Source: an uncultured Pelagibacteraceae bacterium (lineage in GTDB: Bacteria; Pseudomonadota; Alphaproteobacteria; Pelagibacterales; Pelagibacteraceae). From it: a DNA stretch of 44,102 bases. Shown here in pieces: positions 33,618 through 42,082 of the stretch. Under the pieces are notes generated by a model. The model worked only from the letters and a program-made list of their open reading frames with translations, searched no databases and was not told where the DNA came from. The translations under genes and the position numbers were made by a program. Positions within the stretch are counted from its first letter, which is position 1. Every line of letters begins with the position of its first letter. The stretch spans positions 1-44,102 of the forward strand of contig CACBGP010000004.1 in NCBI GenBank assembly GCA_902538745.1, written 5' to 3'.

Positions 33618-33857
33618 TTAATTTTTCGACTTGCTTGCCCACCATTTATCTAAAATGAAATACCAAACAGAGTTAGCTATTGGTTCAACAATCGCATCAG
33701 TCAATGCAATCATAAAAGAAACGTCAGCGACTAACATTAAAACAGTTATAGCTATCGCAAAGTGTCCAATTGTATAGATTATTGTTCTAAGGATAGAACC
33801 TTTATTATTTTGGTAAATATTACCTGCTGCTTTAAATATTCCGCTAGTTATTTCCAT
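33618..33857 (-). CDS. DUF2061 membrane protein
   Basis: This 79-residue protein has two hydrophobic segments and the DUF2061 pattern (SILRTIIYTIGHFAIAI, ALTDAIVEPIANSVWYFI). Members are predicted integral membrane proteins of unknown function. Its start overlaps the end of the upstream hydroxylase gene by 14 nt, so it should be translated from the same transcript, probably the katG transcript. Confidence 0.82.
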   Translation of the reverse strand: MEITSGIFKAAGNIYQNNKGSILRTIIYTIGHFAIAITVLMLVADVSFMIALTDAIVEPIANSVWYFILDKWWASKSKN

Positions 33858-34455
33858 TTTGTTCCTTAAAAGGGCTTTCTAGAACGCAAGCTACTAAGTG
33901 AATTCTAGCCTGTTCCCCACCATTAAAGAAATTGTGATATTTTGTGTTGTTAGTTATCCAAACTTTACCATCAGCAGGGAGATGTTTTGCAACATTCTCG
34001 ATTACCATCGAACAACCCTTGTTAGTAATAATTGGTACGTGCAGCCTACATTCTGGGTCTTTATGCCAGCTCAGTGTTGACCTTGGCTCTTTTAACAAAA
34101 GTCTTACTCTACCCAGTTTAAATCTTTTACTTAACGTGTCATAAACTTCTTTAAAATAAGTATTCTCAAATTCAGGGATTAATTGAGTGTATTTAGATTC
34201 ATCTATATCAACATCTCTACAAACTTCTTTTCCAGTTTCATCTGCTATAGTCCAATATTTACCTCGAATATTATTTCCTTCAATAGAGCTTTTGTCATTT
34301 GGAATTTGGTTTAATGATATTGCACCAAAGTGTGTTACTCCAGGAGAGTTAAATTTTTTAGCTTTTAAAATTTTATCTAAATCTTCCCTTAATCTTGTGA
34401 TATCAAAATTAAGGTCTGGGACCTCATAAAAATCATCGAAAGTTACTGATGGCAT
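33844..34455 (-). CDS. Aspartyl/asparaginyl beta-hydroxylase-like oxygenase
   Basis: This 203-residue protein matches the Asp/Asn hydroxylase fold (PF05118-like), a 2-oxoglutarate and Fe(II) dependent oxygenase type. The first iron ligand is His131 in LSWHKDPECRLHVPI, and the distal histidine His174 lies in NNTKYHNFFNGG. The following Arg (QARIHLV) would bind 2-oxoglutarate. The substrate could be a protein side chain or a small molecule. It lies 21 bp after katG on the same strand and overlaps the DUF2061 gene. A link to iron or peroxide control is inferred from context. Confidence 0.84.
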   Translation of the reverse strand: MPSVTFDDFYEVPDLNFDITRLREDLDKILKAKKFNSPGVTHFGAISLNQIPNDKSSIEGNNIRGKYWTIADETGKEVCRDVDIDESKYTQLIPEFENTYFKEVYDTLSKRFKLGRVRLLLKEPRSTLSWHKDPECRLHVPIITNKGCSMVIENVAKHLPADGKVWITNNTKYHNFFNGGEQARIHLVACVLESPFKEQNGNN

Positions 34456-34476
34456 AAAATAATCATTTAGTTTTTG

Positions 34477-36714
34477 TTAATTTAATTTCAAGTCAAATCT
34501 GTCCGAATTCATTACTTTAACCCACGCTGCGATAAAATCATTAATAAATTTATCACCTGAGTCCTCACATGCATAAACTTCTGCTAATGCTCTTAATTGA
34601 GAATTTGAACCAAAAATCAAATCAACTCTTGTCGCTTTCCATTTAATTTTTTGAGTTTTTCTGTCTTTCCCGACAAAAGTCTGCTCTGATTTATCTTCTT
34701 CTTTCCAAGTGGTATTCATATCTAGTAAGTTTATGAAATAATCATTTGTCAGATAACCAGGTCTTTTTGTAAAAACACCATGTTCTGAATTGTCATAATT
34801 AGTATCTAAAACTCTCATTCCACCTATTAGAGCTGTCATTTCAGGCGCTGTTAAACCCATCAACTGAGCCTTATCTACTAATTTTTCTTCTGCAGAAACA
34901 TTTGAAGTTCCACCATTCAAGTAATTTCTAAAGCCATCTGCTTGTGGTTCCAGAAGGCCAAATGAATTAATATCAGTTTGGTCTTGTCTCGCATCTCCTC
35001 TTCCTGCTGAAAATGGAACTTTAACTTTATAACCAGCTTTTTTTGCGGCCATTTCGATTCCAACACCACCTGCTAGTACAATTAAATCGGCCATTGAAAC
35101 ACTTTTTTTATTACTGTCAAATTTACTTTTGATTTTACTCAAGGCTTTAATCGCATTTGATAACTTTTTAGGATTATTAACTTTCCAATTTTTTTGGGGC
35201 TCTAACATTATCCTTGCACCATTAGCACCACCTCTTTTGTCTGATCCTCTAAAAGTTGACGCTGACGCCCAAGCGGTTGATACTAAATCTGAAATCGATA
35301 TTTTTGATTTAGAAATTTTATTTTTCAAATCTTTAATATCTTTTGACTTAAGTTTATATTTTGGTTTATCTATTGGATCTTGCCAAATTAACTGTTCTTT
35401 TGGAACTTCACTGCCAAGATAACAAACTCTAGGACCCATATCTCTGTGAGTTAATTTAAACCAAGCTCTTGCAAAAGCATCATGAAACTCTTTTGGATTT
35501 TGATGAAAATGTTTTGTAATAGGGCCATAACTTGGATCAACTTTCATTGAGATATCAGTTGTTTGCATCATTGGTGGGTGTAGCACACCTTTCTTATGTG
35601 CATCAGGAACCATTTTAATTTCTTGACCATTTTTCTTAGGCGTCCATTGGTGGGCACCAGCAGGGCTTTTTGTAAGCTCCCATTCATGTCCATATAAACA
35701 ATCTAAATAGCCCATGTCCCATTTAATGGGATTTTGAGTCCAAGCGCCCTCAATACCACTGCTTATTGTATCAACACCTTTTCCAGATTTGTAACCACTA
35801 TTCCACCCAGTAGACTGGTCTTGAAGTTTTGAAGCCTCAGGATCAGGACCCTTAAATGACTCAGATGCTGCACCATGCGATTTTCCAAACGTATGTCCTC
35901 CAGCAACTAATGCAGCTGTCTCATAATCATTCATAGCCATTCTGCCAAATGTCTCTCTAATATCATGTGCTGCAAGTTTTGGATCTGGATTAGCATCAGG
36001 ACCTTGGGGGTTAACATAAATTAAACCCATATGTGAAGCACCTAATGGTTGTTCTAAATCTCTTTTTCCACTATATCTCTCAACACCTAACATTTCTTTT
36101 TCCGAGCCCCAATAGATATCATCTTCTGGCTCCCAAATGTCTGTTCTACCAGCTCCAAAACCAAAAGTTTTGAAACCCATTGAGTCTAATGCAACATTAC
36201 CAACAAGTATAAATAAATCAGCCCATGAAATTTTTCTTCCGTACTTCTTTTTGATCGGCCATAAAAGTAATCTAGCTTTATCCAAATTCACATTATCTGG
36301 CCAAGAATTAAGGGGAGCAAATCTTTGATTACCTGTTCCAGCTCCGCCTCTACCATCACCAGTTCTGTAAGTTCCTGCAGCATGCCAAGCAAGCCTAATA
36401 AAGAGTGGTCCATAATGACCGTAATCAGCTGGCCACCACTCTTGTGAGTCAGTCATTAATTTTTTTAAATCTTTTTTCAGTGCTTTATAATTAAGTTTTT
36501 TAAACTCTTTAGCGTAACTAAATTTTTTATCCATAGGGTTAGATAAATTTGAGTGCTGACTAAGAATTTTAAGATTTAGGCTATTAGGCCAAAAATCTCT
36601 CACCGTTTGTCCCCGTCCTGCAGAAAACTTTGCGGGTGTTCCTGCCCCCGTAAAAGGACATTTGCTCATTTGATTTGCTTTAAAAGATTTATCTTTAAAA
36701 TTTTCAGTACTCAT
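34477..36714 (-). CDS. katG: Catalase-peroxidase KatG
   Basis: This 745-residue haem enzyme dismutates hydrogen peroxide. The distal triad is Arg107, Trp110 and His111 (RLAWH). The Met-Tyr-Trp crosslink residues Trp110, Tyr233 ([10 protein letters not shown]) and Met259 are spaced as in the family, and the proximal His274 is in [10 protein letters not shown]. Both halves of the duplicated peroxidase fold are present. AAGGAAA precedes the ATG. A near-consensus Irr box lies about 35 bp upstream, next to the irr gene, indicating control by iron/haem and peroxide. As I recall, several cultured SAR11 strains lack catalase, so this gene may be an accessory trait here. Confidence 0.97.
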   Translation of the reverse strand: MSTENFKDKSFKANQMSKCPFTGAGTPAKFSAGRGQTVRDFWPNSLNLKILSQHSNLSNPMDKKFSYAKEFKKLNYKALKKDLKKLMTDSQEWWPADYGHYGPLFIRLAWHAAGTYRTGDGRGGAGTGNQRFAPLNSWPDNVNLDKARLLLWPIKKKYGRKISWADLFILVGNVALDSMGFKTFGFGAGRTDIWEPEDDIYWGSEKEMLGVERYSGKRDLEQPLGASHMGLIYVNPQGPDANPDPKLAAHDIRETFGRMAMNDYETAALVAGGHTFGKSHGAASESFKGPDPEASKLQDQSTGWNSGYKSGKGVDTISSGIEGAWTQNPIKWDMGYLDCLYGHEWELTKSPAGAHQWTPKKNGQEIKMVPDAHKKGVLHPPMMQTTDISMKVDPSYGPITKHFHQNPKEFHDAFARAWFKLTHRDMGPRVCYLGSEVPKEQLIWQDPIDKPKYKLKSKDIKDLKNKISKSKISISDLVSTAWASASTFRGSDKRGGANGARIMLEPQKNWKVNNPKKLSNAIKALSKIKSKFDSNKKSVSMADLIVLAGGVGIEMAAKKAGYKVKVPFSAGRGDARQDQTDINSFGLLEPQADGFRNYLNGGTSNVSAEEKLVDKAQLMGLTAPEMTALIGGMRVLDTNYDNSEHGVFTKRPGYLTNDYFINLLDMNTTWKEEDKSEQTFVGKDRKTQKIKWKATRVDLIFGSNSQLRALAEVYACEDSGDKFINDFIAAWVKVMNSDRFDLKLN

Positions 36715-36749
36715 TATTTTCCTTTAGATTAATTAGCTTTAGAAAGTAG

Positions 36750-36766
36750 TTTATAATGATTCTAAA
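36750..36766. promoter_or_regulatory. Irr box (ICE motif) upstream of katG
   Basis: TTTATAATGATTCTAAA matches the alphaproteobacterial iron control element TTTAGAA-N3-TTCTAAA with one mismatch. It is 35 bp before the katG ATG, and another half-site TTTAGAA lies at 36738-36744. The irr gene is immediately upstream. Confidence 0.65.
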
Positions 36767-36811
36767 AAGCTGTCAATTGGTTTAAAATGACGCTAAAGTG
36801 AAAGCAGATAA

Positions 36812-37210
36812 TTAGTCTTCTAGCTTAACAAGAACTTCGACAGATTTAATCTTTTTACCGTTTATTTTTTTTAAGATGTTTATTGGGCCTACATCAGAAT
36901 TTTCTAAATCAATCAACTTTTCATCTTTTAAATCATAAAAATGATGATGATCGGTAACATTTGTATCAAAATAAGTTTGGTTTGAATTAATCGGGATCTG
37001 TTTAAGGTATCCTTTTTTTTCAAAAGCATGAACAGTATTATAAATAGTTGCTAAAGAAATTTTGTTATTTTTTTGCTTCTTAATTTTCTGATCTAGCTCA
37101 TTAATCGTGAAATGAAATGTCTTTTCAGTATCAAATAAAACCTCACATATTTGAAGTCTTTGTTTAGTTGGTCGTAATCCAGAATTTCTCAATTTATCGA
37201 TATATTTCAC
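36812..37210 (-). CDS. irr: Fur-superfamily regulator, Irr type
   Basis: This 132-residue Fur-fold repressor/activator has the winged helix GLRPTKQRLQICEVL...LATIYNTVHAFEKKGYL. The His-rich metal/haem motif DHHHFYDL (His88-90) and the lack of CxxC zinc pairs fit the iron response regulator Irr better than Fur or PerR. Gene order irr-fabA-fabB-fabI is a known alphaproteobacterial arrangement that supports this. The start is ATG 37210. A near-consensus ICE box overlaps its own promoter region, and a second one sits before katG, suggesting autoregulation plus control of katG. Confidence 0.85.
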   Translation of the reverse strand: MKYIDKLRNSGLRPTKQRLQICEVLFDTEKTFHFTINELDQKIKKQKNNKISLATIYNTVHAFEKKGYLKQIPINSNQTYFDTNVTDHHHFYDLKDEKLIDLENSDVGPINILKKINGKKIKSVEVLVKLED

Positions 37211-37228
37211 TATTTAACCGTATTGTTA

Positions 37229-37245
37229 TTTAAAATTATTCTAAA
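37229..37245. promoter_or_regulatory. Irr box (ICE motif) in the irr-fabA intergenic region
   Basis: TTTAAAATTATTCTAAA differs from TTTAGAA-N3-TTCTAAA by one base. It lies 19 bp before the irr ATG and about 60 bp before the divergent fabA ATG, consistent with irr autoregulation. It might also influence fabA. Confidence 0.68.
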
Positions 37246-37304
37246 CTAAAGTTAAATTTATATTATATAATGGTAAAATCAAGTAAATAAGGGTACTCAA
37301 TTTT

Positions 37305-37805
37305 ATGAAAAAAAACTCATACTCGTATGATGAACTTATAAATTGTGGAGAAGGAAAATTATTTGGCCCAGGTAATGCTAAATTACCACTTCCACCAATG
37401 CTGATGTTTGATAGAATTACAGAAATTAATGATGACAAAGGAGCATTTAAAAAAGGTTCTTTAAAAGCTGAATTAGATATTAAAAAAAATCTTTGGTTTT
37501 TTGATTGTCACTTTAAAGAAGATCCTGTTATGCCTGGCTGTCTTGGTCTTGATGCTATGTGGCAGTTAGTAGGTTTTTTTTTAGGTTGGATTGGAAATCC
37601 AGGAAAAGGAAGGGCTTTAGGTGTAGGTACAGTGAAATTTACAGGAGAAGTTTTGCAAAATATAAAATTAGTAAAATATGAAATTGATATGAAAAAAATC
37701 ATGTCTCCTGGAGGTACTACAGTAGGTCTTGCCAATGGTATGGTTTTAGCCGATGATAAAAAAATTTATTCAGCAGACAATTTAAAAGTAGGATTATTTA
37801 AATAA
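37305..37805 (+). CDS. fabA: 3-hydroxydecanoyl-ACP dehydratase/isomerase
   Basis: FabA introduces the double bond for anaerobic-type unsaturated fatty acid synthesis. The 166-residue hotdog protein has the signature [20 protein letters not shown], with catalytic His and Asp in it, and the first residues match the family. It leads fabA-fabB-fabI, starting opposite irr. Its TAA overlaps the fabB ATG by one base. Confidence 0.97.
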   Translation: MKKNSYSYDELINCGEGKLFGPGNAKLPLPPMLMFDRITEINDDKGAFKKGSLKAELDIKKNLWFFDCHFKEDPVMPGCLGLDAMWQLVGFFLGWIGNPGKGRALGVGTVKFTGEVLQNIKLVKYEIDMKKIMSPGGTTVGLANGMVLADDKKIYSADNLKVGLFK

Positions 37806-39016
37806 TGAAAAGAGTCGTAATTACAGGTTTAGGGGTTGTTTCATGTCTAGGAAACAACCAAGATGAGGTATACAATTCTCTTTTAAACTCAAAGTCTGGA
37901 ATATCTTTCAGTCCAGAATATAAAGAACATAATCTTAAAAGTCATGTTCACGGTAAACCAAACATAAAACTTGAGGATTTTATTGATAGAAAAACAATAA
38001 GGTTTATGGGATCAGGCTCAGCATATAATTATATTGCAATGAAAGAAGCTATCGAGGACTCTGGGCTTGAGGAGAAAGAGGTAAGCAATTTTAAAACTGG
38101 AATAGTAATGGGCTCAGGTGGCCCGTCAATTGAAAATGTGATTTTGGCTGCAGATAAAACTAGAGCTAAAACTCCAAAACTTATGGGACCATTTATTGTT
38201 CCAAGAACAATGGCAAGCACTGCTTCGGCAACTTTGGCCGTACCTTTTAAAATAAAAGGGACTAATTATACAATGAGCTCAGCATGTGCAACTAGTGGGC
38301 ATTGTATAGGAAACTCTATGGAGTTAATTCAAATGGGAAAACAAGATATTGTCTTCGCTGGTGGAAGTGAAGAAATTCATTGGGCCATGACAGCAATGTT
38401 TGATGCAATGACTGCTTTGTCCTCAAAATATAATGATACACCTGAAACTGCTTCAAGAGCTTATGATAAAACAAGAGATGGTTTTGTTATTGCTGGTGGG
38501 GGTGGAGTATTGGTTCTTGAAGAATATGAGCATGCTAAAGCAAGAGGTGCCAAAATATATGCTGAACTCACTGGATATGGAGCAACTTCAGATGGTTATG
38601 ACATGGTAGCTCCATCTGGCGAAGGAGCTGTAAGATGTATGAAGATGGCAATGGCAACAGCAAAAAATAAAATTGATTATATTAATACTCATGGAACATC
38701 TACTCCTGTTGGAGACATAACAGAACTAAACGCTGTAAAAGAAACTTTTGGTGAACAAATTCCGAAAATTAGCTCAACAAAATCTTTATCAGGTCATCCT
38801 TTAGGAGCAGCGTCGGTACACGAGGCGATATATTGTTTAATTATGATGAAAAATAATTTTATTGCTGGTTCAGCTAATATCAAAGAAATGGACGAGGAAG
38901 CTAAAAAATTTCCAATTGTTGCAAAATCAGAGAAAAATGTTTCTTTAAATGCGGTTATGTCAAACAGTTTTGGCTTTGGTGGAACCAATGCTGCACTAGT
39001 TTTTGAAAAGGTTTAA
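37805..39016 (+). CDS. fabB: 3-oxoacyl-ACP synthase I
   Basis: FabB condenses malonyl-ACP with acyl-ACP and elongates the unsaturated intermediate made by FabA. The 403-residue enzyme has the nucleophile Cys in [11 protein letters not shown], the His residues in [12 protein letters not shown] and [13 protein letters not shown], and the C-terminal [15 protein letters not shown]. Full length. It overlaps fabA and is followed 2 nt later by fabI. Confidence 0.96.
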   Translation: MKRVVITGLGVVSCLGNNQDEVYNSLLNSKSGISFSPEYKEHNLKSHVHGKPNIKLEDFIDRKTIRFMGSGSAYNYIAMKEAIEDSGLEEKEVSNFKTGIVMGSGGPSIENVILAADKTRAKTPKLMGPFIVPRTMASTASATLAVPFKIKGTNYTMSSACATSGHCIGNSMELIQMGKQDIVFAGGSEEIHWAMTAMFDAMTALSSKYNDTPETASRAYDKTRDGFVIAGGGGVLVLEEYEHAKARGAKIYAELTGYGATSDGYDMVAPSGEGAVRCMKMAMATAKNKIDYINTHGTSTPVGDITELNAVKETFGEQIPKISSTKSLSGHPLGAASVHEAIYCLIMMKNNFIAGSANIKEMDEEAKKFPIVAKSEKNVSLNAVMSNSFGFGGTNAALVFEKV

Positions 39017-39018
39017 TC

Positions 39019-39804
39019 ATGAGCTTGATGAAAGGTAAAAAAGGATTAATCATGGGAGTTGCTAATGAAAGATCTATTGCTTGGGGTATCTCTCAAAAAC
39101 TTTCAGAGGCTGGCGCTGAATTAGCTTTTACGTATTTAGGTGATGCTCTTAAGAAAAGAGTGGTCCCTCTAGCAGAAAAATTAAATTCAAAATCAACTTT
39201 TAGCTGTGATGTTGAAAAAAAAGAAGAGGTTGTAAAATTATTTGAGAATATCAAATCTCAATGGGGAGAAATTGATTTTGTAGTTCATGCAGTTGCATTT
39301 TCAGATAAATCAGAATTATCAGGCGAATATTTAAATACAACTAGAGAAAACTTTTTAAGAAGTATGTTAATTTCATGTTTTTCATTTACTGAAGTAGCAA
39401 AAGAAGCATCAAAAGTGATGAAACAAGGTGGAAGTCTTCTTACATTAACTTACGAGTCTACTAAAGCTATTCCAAATTATAACGTAATGGGTGTGTGTAA
39501 ATCAGCTCTTGAGGCTAGTGTAAAATACTTAGCTAGAGATTTGGGCGTTAAAGGCATGAGAGTTAATGCGATAAGTGCTGGCCCTATTAAAACCTTAGCA
39601 GCTTCTGCTATTGGAGATGCAAAATTTTTATATAAATGGAATGAAGATCATTCATTCCTAAAAAGAAATGTTGATATTCATGATGTTGGCAATTCAGCAT
39701 TATATCTTCTAAGCGATCTTGCAAATGGTGTTACTGGTGAAATTCACTATGTAGATGCGGGATACAACAAAGTTGGAATGCCTGATCCAAAAAATATAAC
39801 TTAA
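39019..39804 (+). CDS. fabI: Enoyl-ACP reductase
   Basis: FabI (NADH enoyl-ACP reductase, 261 residues) completes each fatty acid elongation cycle. The nucleotide motif is GVANERSIAWGI, and the Tyr-(x)6-Lys active site is visible as NYNVMGVCKSALE. RDLGVKGMRVNAISAGPIKTLA is a further hallmark. It ends 2 nt before the convergent autotransporter gene. Confidence 0.96.
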   Translation: MSLMKGKKGLIMGVANERSIAWGISQKLSEAGAELAFTYLGDALKKRVVPLAEKLNSKSTFSCDVEKKEEVVKLFENIKSQWGEIDFVVHAVAFSDKSELSGEYLNTTRENFLRSMLISCFSFTEVAKEASKVMKQGGSLLTLTYESTKAIPNYNVMGVCKSALEASVKYLARDLGVKGMRVNAISAGPIKTLAASAIGDAKFLYKWNEDHSFLKRNVDIHDVGNSALYLLSDLANGVTGEIHYVDAGYNKVGMPDPKNIT

Positions 39805-39806
39805 TT

Positions 39807-42041
39807 TTAATATAAGTTTTGTCTTGATTTAACAGCTCTTAGCTCTATTAAGTTTTCGTGTCCAACACCATCTTTATCAATTCTGCTAAATACAGATTTA
39901 ATATTCCACCCATTATCTAAAAACCAATCAAATCCAGTTTCCAAAATAATCATTGAGTTATATTTTTTTTCAATAGTTGTATTATATTTGGTTGTTTCTC
40001 CAACAAAGTTAGCTTGTATATCTGATCCATCTGTAAGATCCTTATTAAAATCTATCTTAAAATAAGGAATAAATAATGAGTCGGTAAGGTAAATTTCTTT
40101 CTCAACGGCAGATCCTAAAGAAATTGATGATGTTTCAAGTTCTCTTTTGTCAAATTTTAGCTTTGAACTACTGCTACCTGTCTCAGAATATCCATCAAAA
40201 TTTACAAAACCGAGATCAAATTTGGAATAATTGTGAAATTTATAATTTTTACGGACATTCTTTAAATTATATTTAACCGAACCAAAAATTTGATTTGCTT
40301 TAAATTTACCTTTTACAACATTGGAAGGGTTTGAGGTATCAGTAATACGTGTTGTGGCATAAGTAGTTTTTCCAAACCCTAAAAAAGAATCGATATAATT
40401 TTTTTCAGATCCTTGCCAGGTATTATATAGGGAAAAATTATTTGATCTTGCTAAAAATCCAGTGCTATCTTTAGTGCCTATATTAGATTGATCATCTTCG
40501 CGCCTAAAAACAAGTCCAAATAAAGAACCTTTATTATAATTAACATCTGCACCTAATAAAAAACTCTCAGTTCTATTTATTATTCCTAAATCGCCACCTG
40601 AGCTAAGATTAAGTCTTCCTTTATTAATTGAGCCAGCTGTCCAAAATGCCCAATCTTTTGGTGTCATATTATAATTTTCTTTTAAATATTTTGTTAATGG
40701 TAGTTCACTAATTAAATCATCAATATTTTTTGAGGATAAATTTTTATATTTATCAATGTAATAATCAAATAATTCTGGGGGTATTTGTTCTTTGTAATTA
40801 TTTTGATTAGAAAGAGTCAATTTCATATCTTTAATTCGAGTTGATTTATTAATTCCAACTCTTCTAAACTGTTCCATTCTACGCATAACTTGATTGGTAG
40901 TATTGAACATAAATCTTTTAGCATGTTCTGTTTGTGCGTTTGCCATTCCACTTACTTGTTTGTCATCGAACGCATTGAAACCGCTAACTTCTGTTGATCT
41001 AATTGTTAATGTAGTTTGACCACTTACGGTTGCACTTTCACCAGCTGTTCCACCATATTCAATTACATACGCTCCAGTTGTATCATTTGTGCAATGTAAG
41101 TCATTCCATTTACCTTTTCTGCCTGATGGAGAACCGTACATATGAGCACAATTTTCATCCCCGTCATTTGCAGATGGGTGATCGTTAGGTTCATCAGTTA
41201 ACCAATTTGCATAAGAATAACCTGATGCAACTGTGCAATCCTCATGTGCAGGATCTGCCTTATTAACTCCTGGTGTTGCACTCTCAATTGCTACTTGACA
41301 AAAAAAAGTCTTTCCGTTTTCAGGTCCTGAAACCCATTCCCATGTACCTTCTCCTGCTAGAGCAGTACCTTGTCCTAAATCAAGACTTATAGCTGGATGG
41401 GTATTAGATGTATGTGTTGCATCATCAGATCCACCAATCCAAGTATTGGTACCAATTTTATTTTTAATAAAATTATTCTCAGCTTCACTTGTAATTGTTA
41501 CGAGATAACCTGTAAGACCTAAGTAAGTTGAAGCTTCTGCAGCAGTTTTTGCGTCTTCCCAATTAATAGTTCCAGTTACAAGTTCATAGTAATGACCATT
41601 TCCTGAAAAATAATTAGTACCAGCTGGAGTTACAGCAACAGTAATAGTAGGAGATCCAGCAACGCCATCGCCTTTAAATGATAATGTTGCAAGTGCGTTA
41701 TTAATATCATCTTGAGTTCCTCTAAAACCTATTTCAGTAAGAGAACTACCTGTACACTTAGAAGGGACACTTGAATTATCACTTGTATAATCACAATAGC
41801 CCTGTGCCTGCATTAGATTTGTAACAGAAGTTACCTTTATATTTCCATCCGATGCTACTGCTGAAACGAGGAGAGTTCCTGTATAACCGCTAATACTAGG
41901 TGTTGTTCCTGAACTTGATAATAAAACGAAATCAGTTGTATCAGTTGTTAAAGTTGAAGGCATAGTAACTGTGCCCGAATAAGCTTTATTACCGTTTAAA
42001 AGAAAGATAAAAATTATTAAACTCAAAACAGCTATTCTCAT
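39807..42041 (-). CDS. C-type lectin-domain autotransporter
   Basis: This 744-residue surface protein is not among the conserved housekeeping set. It has a signal peptide (MRIAVLSLIIFIFLLNGNKA, about 1-20), a Thr/Ser/Gly-rich beta region with a Cys pair (about 25-140), and a C-type lectin-like domain (about 148-332). That domain has WIGG (201-204), the EPN triad (284-286), DENC and WND (312-314), the pattern of calcium-dependent mannose-type sugar-binding lectins, plus a conserved terminal Cys pair. A linker follows, then a barrel-like region from about residue 465 to the C-terminal Tyr, with alternating-strand character typical of autotransporter beta-domains. The likely role is attachment to or capture of glycans at the cell surface. 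It sits between convergent fabI and pnp. Confidence 0.82.
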   Translation of the reverse strand: MRIAVLSLIIFIFLLNGNKAYSGTVTMPSTLTTDTTDFVLLSSSGTTPSISGYTGTLLVSAVASDGNIKVTSVTNLMQAQGYCDYTSDNSSVPSKCTGSSLTEIGFRGTQDDINNALATLSFKGDGVAGSPTITVAVTPAGTNYFSGNGHYYELVTGTINWEDAKTAAEASTYLGLTGYLVTITSEAENNFIKNKIGTNTWIGGSDDATHTSNTHPAISLDLGQGTALAGEGTWEWVSGPENGKTFFCQVAIESATPGVNKADPAHEDCTVASGYSYANWLTDEPNDHPSANDGDENCAHMYGSPSGRKGKWNDLHCTNDTTGAYVIEYGGTAGESATVSGQTTLTIRSTEVSGFNAFDDKQVSGMANAQTEHAKRFMFNTTNQVMRRMEQFRRVGINKSTRIKDMKLTLSNQNNYKEQIPPELFDYYIDKYKNLSSKNIDDLISELPLTKYLKENYNMTPKDWAFWTAGSINKGRLNLSSGGDLGIINRTESFLLGADVNYNKGSLFGLVFRREDDQSNIGTKDSTGFLARSNNFSLYNTWQGSEKNYIDSFLGFGKTTYATTRITDTSNPSNVVKGKFKANQIFGSVKYNLKNVRKNYKFHNYSKFDLGFVNFDGYSETGSSSSKLKFDKRELETSSISLGSAVEKEIYLTDSLFIPYFKIDFNKDLTDGSDIQANFVGETTKYNTTIEKKYNSMIILETGFDWFLDNGWNIKSVFSRIDKDGVGHENLIELRAVKSRQNLY

Positions 42042-42082
42042 AAAATAATCTAATTATTTTAATAATTTTTAAATTTTACATA

